A DNA stretch of 52,876 nucleotides from Bacteroidales bacterium (GTDB taxonomy: Bacteria; Bacteroidota; Bacteroidia; Bacteroidales; F082). Location of the stretch: contig JACCQN010000023.1 in the NCBI GenBank assembly GCA_015709215.1, positions 1-52,876 of the forward strand, read 5' to 3'. Both the position numbers and the translations under genes were made by a program. The notes under the pieces are model-generated. The model was not told where the DNA came from, ran no database searches, and saw nothing but the letters and a program-made list of their open reading frames with translations. This document shows positions 40,187-49,400 of the stretch, in pieces. The stretch's first letter is position 1, and every line of letters begins with the position of its first letter.

Positions 40187-40996
40187 TCAGGAGGATTCTT
40201 TGGTTGTTTCGTACAAAGCGTTTTGCAAGACTTTGTGTAACCTGTCTTTTGGAACTATTTTTATTGAGCCACTGTCAGCCAGGCTAATACTACCGTTTTC
40301 TTCAGAAACAATAATTGCAATAGCATCACTTTGCTCGGTCATTCCAAGGCCGGCACGATGACGAAGGCCCGGCCGGCCTGGAAGATCAAGTTTTCTGGTT
40401 ACGGGTAATATACATCCGGCTGCTTTGATTCTGTTGTGAGCGATAATGACGGCTCCGTCGTGTAAGGGAGTGTTTTTATAAAATAGCTGTTCCAGAAGTG
40501 GTTGACTGATTTCAGCATCAATCAGAACGCCGCTTTGAGCAGTTTCAAACAATTCGTTCTGTCGGGTGATTACAATTAATGCTCCAACTTTATTTTCAGC
40601 CATTGATTTGCAGGCATTTGCAATGATATCCAAATCAGTATGTTCATCGTTTTTAAATTTTAGAAATCCCCATGAAAATCCGGGATTAATTCTTTTCACA
40701 AATCCCGGTGTTCCCAAGGCAAGTAAAAACTGCCGTATTTCAGGCTGAAATATGATGATCAAGGCAATAAACCCAACACTCACAAAGGCTCCCAATATAT
40801 CTCCGAGCAACTCCATTTGCATGGCTGTAACTACTTTCCATATCAGGAAAACAGCTACAATCCCCAAAAAAATATTGATGGCAACAGTTCCGCGTAAAAG
40901 GTAATAAAGACCATATAGCAGGCCTGCGACAAAAATAATATCAATCACGTCGATAAAACGCAAATCTATAAAGAGGGGATAAATTGTGTTTAGCAT
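40187..40996 (-). CDS. cdaA: Diadenylate cyclase CdaA
   Basis: Makes the second messenger c-di-AMP from two ATP at the membrane, 269 residues. Three membrane helices (about 15-35, 40-58, 68-84) are followed by the DAC domain with the signature DGA (180-182, in HDGAVII) and RHR (212-214, in LRHRAGLGMTEQSDA). The TPLHDGAVI and GSISLADSG stretches are standard. It lies 48 nt after folP in the same direction, so transcription is probably shared. c-di-AMP usually controls K+ and osmolyte transport; the CPA2 antiporter at 35.6 kb is a possible but unproven target. Confidence 0.96.
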   Translation of the reverse strand: MLNTIYPLFIDLRFIDVIDIIFVAGLLYGLYYLLRGTVAINIFLGIVAVFLIWKVVTAMQMELLGDILGAFVSVGFIALIIIFQPEIRQFLLALGTPGFVKRINPGFSWGFLKFKNDEHTDLDIIANACKSMAENKVGALIVITRQNELFETAQSGVLIDAEISQPLLEQLFYKNTPLHDGAVIIAHNRIKAAGCILPVTRKLDLPGRPGLRHRAGLGMTEQSDAIAIIVSEENGSISLADSGSIKIVPKDRLHKVLQNALYETTKESS

Positions 40997-41044
40997 TTCA
41001 ATTTGTTTTGCAAGACTGCCTGACCTAATTATTGGAAAGCAAAG

Positions 41045-41953
41045 TTAATCATTCTCTTCTTGTATTACGCCTAACATATAATGCCATAACCTGATACATT
41101 CTGCAGCCGCTTTTACATCATGAACCCGCAAAAAAGTTGCTCCCTGCTGTAAAGCCCAAGTGTGGAGAATTGTTGTGCCATTCAGTGCGTTTTCTGGTTC
41201 AATGTCTAATACTTTTCTAATCATAGATTTTCTTGAAACACCTGCCAATAGCGGAAAATCCCAGGGATTAATCGTTTCAAAACCAGTAAATAATTTGTAA
41301 TTGGCTGCCAGTGTTTTGCCAAAACCAAAACCAGGATCCAGCATAATCTGAGATGCACCCAAACTCAATAATTTATTGACTTGTATTTCGAAAAACGCTT
41401 TCACCTTTGTGATAACATTGCTGGCTTCGAGCATTTTTTTATGCATAGTTTCCGGTGTTCCAAGAATATGCATTAAAACATAAGGAATATTATTTTTTGC
41501 AACTAAGGATAACATATTTTCATCGAAAGTTCCACCCGAAATATCGTTAATCATATGGGCACCGGTTTCGATGGCCTGTTTTGCGATTTGCGACCGATAA
41601 GTATCGACAGAAAGCCATGCGTCGGGAAAATTTTTGCGGAGTAATTCTAATGGTTCGAGTAATCGATCAGCTTCCTCATCCAGTGAAACAAATTCGGATC
41701 CCGGACGGGTTGAAACAGCTCCCAGATCAAGGCAGTGCGCACCTTCTTCGAGCATTTGGTTTGCTTGATTCATAAGATGGTCAAAATGCTGAATGCGACT
41801 GTTTTGGTAAAAAGAATCAGGCGTAAGGTTGAGTATTCCCATGATTCTTGGCTGGTCTAATTCTAGCGTTTTTCCTTTAAAAACGAATCTTTGTTCTGGT
41901 AAAAATTCGCTATTTTTACCGGCGATTTGCCGAAATGAGAAGGCTGTTTGCAT
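41045..41953 (-). CDS. folP: Dihydropteroate synthase
   Basis: Folate-pathway enzyme joining p-aminobenzoate to pterin pyrophosphate; the sulfonamide target. The 302-residue product has the signatures MGILNLTPDSFYQNS, LSVDTYRSQIA, MINDISGG, LDPGFGFGKT, GVSRKSMIRKVL and the closing RVHDVKA. Its N-terminus is about 25 residues longer than in E. coli, which is usual in this phylum. A minus-strand -7 element (TAAATTTG, 41974-41967) lies 13 nt upstream. The pair folP-cdaA faces the DUF1599 operon head to head. Confidence 0.95.
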   Translation of the reverse strand: MQTAFSFRQIAGKNSEFLPEQRFVFKGKTLELDQPRIMGILNLTPDSFYQNSRIQHFDHLMNQANQMLEEGAHCLDLGAVSTRPGSEFVSLDEEADRLLEPLELLRKNFPDAWLSVDTYRSQIAKQAIETGAHMINDISGGTFDENMLSLVAKNNIPYVLMHILGTPETMHKKMLEASNVITKVKAFFEIQVNKLLSLGASQIMLDPGFGFGKTLAANYKLFTGFETINPWDFPLLAGVSRKSMIRKVLDIEPENALNGTTILHTWALQQGATFLRVHDVKAAAECIRLWHYMLGVIQEEND

Positions 41954-41966
41954 TCTTTTTTTGGGG

Positions 41967-41974
41967 CAAATTTA
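41967..41974 (-). promoter_or_regulatory. -7 element for folP-cdaA
   Basis: TAAATTTG on the minus strand (41974-41967) matches TAnnTTTG and ends 13 nt before the folP start codon. No clear -33 element is visible in the 52-bp divergent gap. Confidence 0.45.
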
Positions 41975-42005
41975 AGCTTTTGTAAAATAGACTTATTCAA
42001 TTCTT

Positions 42006-42551
42006 ATGCCAGATACTGCTAAACAATATCAGCAAGTTATAGAGAGCTGTTCAGCATTGTTTGAAAAAAAATTACAGGATTATGGAGCTGCATGGCGTGC
42101 GCTTCGTCCTCCGTCAGTTACTGATCAGCTGTATATAAAAGCAAAACGTATCAGAAGCATTCAGGAAAAAATGACACGCAAAATAGATGATGACATTGCT
42201 GACGAATTCATTGGTATCGTTAATTATGCAGCAATGGCTATTATCCAGCTGGAATATAAATCAGTAGTAGAAATTGATTTTTCAGTGGCTCAGGCCATCG
42301 AGGCGCATCAAAAAGTTTTAAATGAGGCTTTTCAGCTTATGCAAAATAAAAATCATGATTATGATGAAGCTTGGCGTAAAATGCGCATCAGCTCATTGAC
42401 GGATATTATTTTGATGAAATTGCTGAGAATCAAGAAAATAGAAGATAATGAAGGTGTTACAATTGCTTCGGAAGGTATTGCTTCTAATTATTTTGATATC
42501 ATCAATTATGCAGTTTTTGCATTAATCCTCCTAAACGAGAAAATTTCCTAA
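42006..42551 (+). CDS. DUF1599 (nucleotide-modification-associated) protein, internally duplicated
   Basis: A 181-residue soluble protein made of two similar halves: residues 21-82 and 114-175 each contain K-x-x-DY-x-x-AWR-x-(L/M)-R-x-x-S-(V/L)-TD, then a K-x-x-RI-x-x-I segment and an (I/D)I(V/I)NYA-x-x-A-(I/L)-I-x-L end. It matches the Bacteroidota DUF1599 family (nucleotide modification associated domain 1). The biochemical role is unknown. First gene of a seven-gene operon; it follows a divergent gap with folP and is 10 nt before the DoxX gene. Confidence 0.85.
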   Translation: MPDTAKQYQQVIESCSALFEKKLQDYGAAWRALRPPSVTDQLYIKAKRIRSIQEKMTRKIDDDIADEFIGIVNYAAMAIIQLEYKSVVEIDFSVAQAIEAHQKVLNEAFQLMQNKNHDYDEAWRKMRISSLTDIILMKLLRIKKIEDNEGVTIASEGIASNYFDIINYAVFALILLNEKIS

Positions 42552-42561
42552 AAAATTAATT

Positions 42562-43677
42562 ATGAATCGTGTATTAAGGAATATCAGCCGTTGGATTGTT
42601 GGGATTGTTTTTATTTTTTCAGGTTTTGTAAAGGGAGTTGATCCGCTGGGGACGGCTTACCGTATAGAAGATTATTTTATTGCTTACGGCACAGAATGGG
42701 CGTCATTTATGTCGCTCGGTTTATCTGTCCTGCTCTCAGTAACTGAATTTGTGATCGGCCTTGCGTTGATTTCAGGAATTCGTATGCAGTTCGTTTCTAA
42801 AGTGTTACTGTTAATGATGATCTTTTTTACTGGCTTAACTTTTATTGACGCTTTGTACGAACCAGTTCCTGATTGTGGTTGTTTTGGCGATGCCATTAAG
42901 CTTACGAATTGGGAAACTTTTTACAAAAATATCGTGTTAATGGTTTTTGTCCTTATAATTTATACAAGTCGTAAGCGATTCACAATCAAGGTTTCAAAAG
43001 CATTTCAGACTATTTTACTTGTGGCTTATTTCATTGGATTTGGGTATTTTTCGCTGTATAATTACAATCACCTTCCGATGATGGATTTCAGGGCGTGGAA
43101 AGTTGGAAAACAAATGAATCCGGGCGGAGAGCAGGAAGCGCGGGTTTATCTTACCTATCGTAACAAAGCAACTGGCGAGGAGGAGGAATACCTTTCGCCC
43201 AATTATCCATGGAACGACAGCATTTGGCTGGCTAATTGGGAATTTGTGGATCAGCGCACAGAAATTGTCGGCGATATGCCCGATCATGGGTTATTTGCAG
43301 AAGATGATGAAGGAAATGATAAGACTTCGGTGATATTTGATTCTCCTGATTTATTGATGTTTGTCGCTTATGATCTTTCAAAAGTGTCGCAAGAGGTATT
43401 CGAAAAAATTGCTTTGATAGATGAATTTGCTTCATCTGAAGGAAATGGAATTGTTTGGCTAACATCTTCTTTACCAGATGAAGTAAGTGCATTGAATGAG
43501 CAATATCCTACACTTTACGAAGTGTATTATGCAGATGATATTGTCCTGAAAACCATGGTGAGGTCTAATCCCGGCCTAATATGGATGGATCAGGGTGTGG
43601 TAAAGAAAAAATGGCACTATAACGACTTTCCGCAAGGAAATGAATTGGAGCAACTTATCAAAGAATTGACACAATAA
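42562..43677 (+). CDS. DoxX-family membrane protein (BT_3928 type)
   Basis: A 371-residue inner-membrane protein. Four membrane helices in the first 140 residues (RWIVGIVFIFSGFVKGVDPLG, then LSVLLSVTEFVIGLALI, FVSKVLLLMMIFFTGLTF, and a fourth) form a DoxX/MauE-like domain with a PDCGCFGDAI cysteine motif facing outward. The C-terminal 200 residues are soluble and thioredoxin-like in pattern (DLLMFVAYDLSKVSQEVFEKIALIDEFA) without a CxxC. The cysteine pair suggests redox or electron transfer at the membrane. It is the second gene of the operon; this gene order next to DUF1599 and tpiA recurs in the phylum. Confidence 0.8.
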   Translation: MNRVLRNISRWIVGIVFIFSGFVKGVDPLGTAYRIEDYFIAYGTEWASFMSLGLSVLLSVTEFVIGLALISGIRMQFVSKVLLLMMIFFTGLTFIDALYEPVPDCGCFGDAIKLTNWETFYKNIVLMVFVLIIYTSRKRFTIKVSKAFQTILLVAYFIGFGYFSLYNYNHLPMMDFRAWKVGKQMNPGGEQEARVYLTYRNKATGEEEEYLSPNYPWNDSIWLANWEFVDQRTEIVGDMPDHGLFAEDDEGNDKTSVIFDSPDLLMFVAYDLSKVSQEVFEKIALIDEFASSEGNGIVWLTSSLPDEVSALNEQYPTLYEVYYADDIVLKTMVRSNPGLIWMDQGVVKKKWHYNDFPQGNELEQLIKELTQ

Positions 43678-43691
43678 ACTACGGATAATCC

Positions 43692-44771
43692 ATGGGATCC
43701 TATATCGTGAGAAAATTGATATATGGTTTGGTAGTCCTTTTTGGGGTTGTAAGTCTGGTTTTTGTTTTGTTCACGATTTTGCCCGGCGATCCGGCCCGTA
43801 TGATGCTTGGCCAGCGTGCAGATCAGGAAGCGGTAGATGCAATTCGTAATGAACTGGGATTGAATCAGCCACTTGTTTTGCAGTACCTGAATTATTTAAA
43901 CGATCTGTCGCCGCTTTCGGTTCATACCAAAAAGAATACGCAATCTTCGTGGTATTACGATAGTGAAAAATACAGCCCATCAATTGTATTAATTCATTTA
44001 AAATCAGTCGTTTTAGTCTTAAAGTATCCTTGGTTAAGGGAGTCGTTTCAAACACGAAAAAAAGTAACCAGCATGCTTGCCGAAGCCTTCCCAAAAACAC
44101 TTCTATTAGCAGGTGTTGCAGTGGGTTTGGCTTTTAGTGTCGGGTTGCTTTTAGGATTTTTAACTGTCGTTGTTGATAAGGCCTGGTTTAACCAGTTTAT
44201 TCTTGTGATCACCAGTCTGGGAATGTCAGTTCCATCTTTTTTTGCAGCTATTTTGATGGCCTGGGTTTTTGGTTTTCTCTTGTCTGATTTCACGGGTTTG
44301 GATATGTTTGGAAGTCTATATGAAGTTGATGATTATGGAACAGGTTCTAAATTACAGCTTAAGAATTTAATTTTGCCTGCCATTACATTAGGCATCAGGC
44401 CATTAGCGATTGTTACTGAACTCACCCGAACTTCATTAAATGAGGTTATGGGTATGGATTTCATCCGCACGGCAAAAGCAAAAGGATTGTCAACATCCCG
44501 TGTAATGGGATTTCACGCTTTGCGAAATGCCTTGAATCCGATAGTAACAGCGGTATCTGGTTGGTTTGCTTCCCTTTTGGCCGGTGCGGTCTTTGTCGAA
44601 TACGTTTTCGACTGGAAAGGCATTGGTATGTTGATTGTTGAAGCCCTCGAGAAATACGATCTTCCGTTAATCATGGGAGCCGTATTGTTGATTGCTGTCA
44701 TCTTGATTTTTATTAATATTTTTGTAGATATTATTTACGGGATTTTAGATCCCCGAATTCGTTTAGCTTAA
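43692..44771 (+). CDS. OppB/DppB-like ABC transporter permease, no partner nearby
   Basis: A 359-residue inner-membrane protein of the binding-protein-dependent permease type. Six or seven membrane spans; the N-terminal LPGDPARMMLG motif and the coupling loop TRTSLNEVMGMDFIRTAKAKGLS (EAA motif) are those of peptide/nickel permeases. An insert of about 60 charged residues (75-135) lies between the first spans. No ATPase, second permease or binding protein is nearby, so partners must be encoded elsewhere. It is 14 nt after the DoxX gene and 27 nt before tpiA. Confidence 0.88.
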   Translation: MGSYIVRKLIYGLVVLFGVVSLVFVLFTILPGDPARMMLGQRADQEAVDAIRNELGLNQPLVLQYLNYLNDLSPLSVHTKKNTQSSWYYDSEKYSPSIVLIHLKSVVLVLKYPWLRESFQTRKKVTSMLAEAFPKTLLLAGVAVGLAFSVGLLLGFLTVVVDKAWFNQFILVITSLGMSVPSFFAAILMAWVFGFLLSDFTGLDMFGSLYEVDDYGTGSKLQLKNLILPAITLGIRPLAIVTELTRTSLNEVMGMDFIRTAKAKGLSTSRVMGFHALRNALNPIVTAVSGWFASLLAGAVFVEYVFDWKGIGMLIVEALEKYDLPLIMGAVLLIAVILIFINIFVDIIYGILDPRIRLA

Positions 44772-44798
44772 ATACTTTAACAACTTAAAAAATTGGTT

Positions 44799-45560
44799 AT
44801 GCGTAACAAAATTGTAGCCGGTAACTGGAAGATGAATCTTTCGTTTCAGGAGGCTGAAGACCTCATTCACGATTTGATGGATCAGCTCGAAGAAGAAAAA
44901 CCTACGGCAGAGGTTATTATTTGCCCCTCTTTCCCATTTATTGAAATGGCAACAGATTATATGGAAGAAGGTCTTTTTAAAGTAGGTGCACAAAATATCA
45001 GTCCTTTTGATTCAGGAGCTTATACGGGTGAAGTTTCAGCTGCTATGCTGGCCTCAATGGATATTACCCATTGTATTTTAGGCCACAGTGAACGCAGAAA
45101 ATACTTTAATGAAGATGATAAAATGTTGACAATCAAGGTAAATCAGGCGCTTGCCAATAAGCTGATTCCGATTTTTTGCGTGGGAGAATCGCTACCTGAA
45201 AGAGAATCCGGAAAACACCTTGAAGTAGTCAGAAGACAAATCCGTCATGGGCTTTTCCATCTTGATACCGATGAGTTTGCTAAAGTTATCATTGCTTACG
45301 AACCGGTTTGGGCTATTGGAACTGGAATGACGGCTACTCCTGAGCAAGCCAAAGATATGCATGCTTACATTCGTACCCTGCTGGCAGAGCGCTACGGCGA
45401 TGAAGTTGCTAAGGCTACTATGATTTTGTACGGCGGTAGTTGTAATGCAGAAAATGCAACAGAAATATTTTCGCAGGAAGGTGTGGATGGTGGATTAATT
45501 GGAGGCGCCTCACTCAAAGCCGAGGAATTCATTTCTATCTGTAAACAGGCTTCAAACTAA
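44799..45560 (+). CDS. tpiA: Triosephosphate isomerase
   Basis: Glycolytic isomerase of 253 residues from ATG 44799 (a TTG two codons earlier is unlikely). Catalytic residues sit in AGNWKMN (Lys), LGHSERR (His) and AYEPVWAIGTG (Glu). The phosphate-binding loop reads YGGSCN, where Cys replaces the common Val. It is fourth in the operon and its stop is one base before the prmA start, so the two are tightly coupled. Confidence 0.98.
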   Translation: MRNKIVAGNWKMNLSFQEAEDLIHDLMDQLEEEKPTAEVIICPSFPFIEMATDYMEEGLFKVGAQNISPFDSGAYTGEVSAAMLASMDITHCILGHSERRKYFNEDDKMLTIKVNQALANKLIPIFCVGESLPERESGKHLEVVRRQIRHGLFHLDTDEFAKVIIAYEPVWAIGTGMTATPEQAKDMHAYIRTLLAERYGDEVAKATMILYGGSCNAENATEIFSQEGVDGGLIGGASLKAEEFISICKQASN

Positions 45561-45561
45561 G

Positions 45562-46395
45562 ATGCCTAATTACCTCGAACTTCAATTTACACTTCCCCAA
45601 ACGGAAGCTAAAACAGAAATGCTGACGGCTTTGCTGGCCGAAACCGGATGTGACAGCTTTATGGACGATGGAATGTTTTTCAGGGCATATTGTCCTGAAG
45701 AACATTTTGTTAAAGCTGAAATTGATCAGATTCTTTCGAAGGATGAGTTTGCAGATATAGAATTGATTACCACAAACAATATGCCCGAAGAAAACTGGAA
45801 TGCCAACTGGGAAGCGGCATATGAAGATGTTGTGATTTTGGATAAATGCAGGATACGTGCACCCTTTCATCAGCCTTCCGATCAATTTGATTACGAGCTG
45901 ATTATTTCGCCTAAGATGTCGTTTGGTACTGCGCATCACGAAACTACGGCGCAAATGATAGCCTTGATGCTTGATCTTTATTTCAAAGGTAAAACAGTTC
46001 TCGATATGGGCTCAGGCACCGCAGTATTGGCTGTTTTGGCAGAAAAAATGGGAGCAGAAAATGTAGTGGCTATCGATAATGATGAGTGGGCTTTTAATAA
46101 TGCCCAGGAAAATACTGTATTAAACGATTGTCGTAAAATCACAGTGGAATTGGGAGATGCAGCCTCTATCGGAAATAGAAAATTTGATGTAATTCTGGCA
46201 AATATCAACCGAAATATTTTGCTGGAGGATATGCAATCCTATAAGCAAGCATTAAAAACAGGAGGAACAATTTTATTGAGTGGGTTTTATCAATCCGATT
46301 TGGCCCTTATTCAACAAAAGACCGAAATGTTGGGTTTGACAATTCAAAAGTTTTTAGAAAAAAATAATTGGGTGGCCGTTGAGTTTAAGAACTAA
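45562..46395 (+). CDS. prmA: Ribosomal protein L11 methyltransferase
   Basis: SAM-dependent methyltransferase of 277 residues using ATG 45562; an in-frame upstream start would overlap tpiA by 60 nt and is rejected. The SAM site is VLDMGSGTAVLAVLAEKMG with the acidic VVAIDNDEWA strand, and the catalytic-region motif is LANINRNIL. The N-terminal substrate-binding domain includes EENWNANWEAAYEDV and the SFGTAHHETTAQMI stretch. Family function is trimethylation of L11. It is separated from the next gene by 22 nt. Confidence 0.96.
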   Translation: MPNYLELQFTLPQTEAKTEMLTALLAETGCDSFMDDGMFFRAYCPEEHFVKAEIDQILSKDEFADIELITTNNMPEENWNANWEAAYEDVVILDKCRIRAPFHQPSDQFDYELIISPKMSFGTAHHETTAQMIALMLDLYFKGKTVLDMGSGTAVLAVLAEKMGAENVVAIDNDEWAFNNAQENTVLNDCRKITVELGDAASIGNRKFDVILANINRNILLEDMQSYKQALKTGGTILLSGFYQSDLALIQQKTEMLGLTIQKFLEKNNWVAVEFKN

Positions 46396-46417
46396 CACCT
46401 TACAGCTATCGTTGCTT

Positions 46418-49400
46418 ATGATCAAACGCTTCATAAGAAGCTTTTTATTGTTTTTTTTCTTGCTATCTGGCTTTTATGGCTTTGGGCAGGAAGAAACTCA
46501 TTTTAGTTCGGATTCAGATATTTTCATTCAGCAGATTGCTGCCATTTTGGATGACACACCCAACCGAACATTCATGAACAATGGAAAATTACTCATACAA
46601 GCCTTTATTCCCAGGTGGCAGGCGGGTCGTTTTTCGAAAGCAGAGAAGGATTTGATCAAAGATATCAGTGAAGAACTGTTTCAAAAAAAATACAGAAATT
46701 ATCCTTTTTTTTATGACTTTTATGTCGCTCTGAATGAATTAGCCTTTAGTCAGCAACCCCAACAAAGTGTTTTAAACTGGCTAACATTTACAAAACAAAT
46801 ACTTGATAATCAATCGCAAAGAAATTTCAGTACGCATTTAGCAGTTTCAAATCAGTTGTTACAAAATCAGGTTATTTCTGAACGGGGTTCTTCGTCGTGG
46901 TTTTTGAGAAATGCCGATTATCGGTTTGCTTCAGATACCGCTTTGATTATTCAGGTTTTAAAGACTGATCTTGTTTGCGCCACGCGTCGCGATAGCTCGC
47001 TGATAAGGAATACTTCAGGGATTTATTCTGCTATCACAAATCAATGGGAGGGAAGCGGAGGACAAATTGACTGGTGGCGTTTCGATCTGAGTGAAGAAGT
47101 GCAGCTAACTTTGAAAGACTACACTATCGACCTGAGCCAATCTGAATACAGTGCTGATTCCGTTACATTCTCGTATAAGAAGTATTTTGATTTCCGGATG
47201 CTTGGCCGATTTGAAGATAAGGTATCTAGCAGCCCGCCCGGAAGCCGTACATCTTACCCGCGTTTTAAAGCCTATTTTAAGGATTATGAGTTAAAGGATA
47301 TTTACAAAGATATTACCTATCGGGGTGGATTTTCAATGGAAGGTGCAACAATAAAAGCGGTTGGAAATGGTAAAACAAAAGCTAAATTTTTGTTTTTTCA
47401 AGACGAAAAATTACGAGCCACTTTGCAGTCTTCCGAGTTTGTTTTGTCGGACGACAGAATTATTTCGAATAATGTAACGATGATGATTCCGATGGAAAGC
47501 GATTCTATTTTTCATCCGAATGCCAATATGCGTTATGATAATAATCTACGCCAGATAATTCTGTTCAGAACGGAAACTGGATTGGCCGATAGCCCTTTTT
47601 TCGACTCTTATCACATGCTAGACCTTTATTTCGAGGCACTTTACTGGTCTGTTGATAAGCCCGAAATTCATTTCAGACAATTAGAAGGCATGCGTTCAGA
47701 AAACTCAGGCTATCTGCAATCCATGAATTATTTTTCTTATGCTGATTTTGATCGCTTGCGACTAATCGATAATCAACATCCTATGTTTTCAATTGAAAAC
47801 TATCTTAAAGCATATGACAAAGAAAATGAGATAATGTTGCGCTGGTATGCAGAATTTATAAAAAAACCTGAGGAACAGGCACTTACCCAGATTTTGAGAT
47901 TGGCAGCTGAAGGATATTTGGTTTATGACCCAGATCAGAGAATAGCTATTGTTAAAGATCGTTTTTTCAGCACTTTAAGTGCCAGAAGTGGTGATAAAGA
48001 CTATGATGTGATTCAGATTAACAGCACTACTTCCTCCTTGAAACCAAATATCGTGATGAATCTTGACAGTCTGATTTTGAATGTTTTCGGCGTTGATGAA
48101 ATTATATTGAGCAGCGCACAACATGTTCGTATTGTGCCTAACGAAAAGCAGATTGCTATCAGAAAAAACAGGGATTTTACATTTTCCGGATTTGTTGGTG
48201 CAGGTTTATTTGAATTTTACACCAGGGAATCCAGTTTTGATTACAATCAGTTTAAACTTAATTTAACCCAGGTTGATTCCTTATCTTTTTTTGTTCCGCT
48301 TTTTGATCAACCACAACGAGCAGATGGAAGCCGCGATTATACCAGAGTTAGAAATGTTATTGCCGATATGTCAGGAACACTCTATATTGACCAGGCTGAT
48401 AACAAATCCGGTAATAAATTATCCCCGCAATATCCTGTTTTCGAAAGTAAAAACGAGTCTTATGTGTATTTTCAAAAGCCTTCGATAAATGAAAATCGCT
48501 TGCTAAAAGAAGATTTTTATTACGTTGTTGATCCTTTTGAAATTGATAGTCTGGATGATTTTAGCACTGATAACCTGCGTTTTGGAGGCTATTTAAACTC
48601 AGCCGGGATTTTTCCGGCTATTCAGGAACCACTTATCGTTTTGCAGGATTATTCTTTAGGATTCAGGCATCAATTTGAAAATCCCAAGCCAATGTATGCC
48701 GAAAAGGCACTATTTGCCGATAGTTTGTTTTTAAGTAACCAGGGTTTTTGGGGCAGCGGGGCATTGGAATATGGACCTTCTGAAACTCGGGCGGATACTT
48801 TTGTGTTCTTCCCTGATGAGGTTAGAGCACTTGCACAAAAGTTTTCAATGGCAGGGCAGGATTTGCCCTATTCCTTCCCTCAGGCTCAAGCCGACTCCAT
48901 TCATTTTTCCTGGTTGACAGATACAAATCAGGTGATTTTAGAAACACTCTACAACCCTTTGATTTTCTATAATAATGCGATTTTCAAGGGAATAGCAAGG
49001 CTTGATCCAACTGATTTAAAGGCTGAAGGTGAGCTTTCATTTGGACAGGCCTTTATGAAATCTAATTATTTTGATTTTGATCAGCAGGCTTTTGCAGCAG
49101 ATACTTCTGATTTTACACTGCTAACAGCCTTAAGTGGAGAACCCGCCTTTGTGGCGCTGAAATACAATTCGGTAGTTGATTTCGCCAAGAGAGAAGCTTT
49201 GTTTGATCGAAGTAATGGAGGTAGTTCACTGTCCTTTCCTTTTAATAATTATATTTCTACGCTGGTTGAGGCCAAATGGCTGATGGATGAAGACAAAATA
49301 AATTTGGAAAATACAGTTTATGAAAAACAAATCGATTTTGATTCACTTTCCTTTAATCAACTGATTGATCTGAAATTGATTGGTTCTGAGTTTATTTCTG

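Noticed and set aside
45499-45561. Upstream extension of prmA into tpiA
   Set aside because: It overlaps tpiA by about 60 nt and adds residues not found in the family; ATG 45562 one base after the tpiA stop is the natural start.
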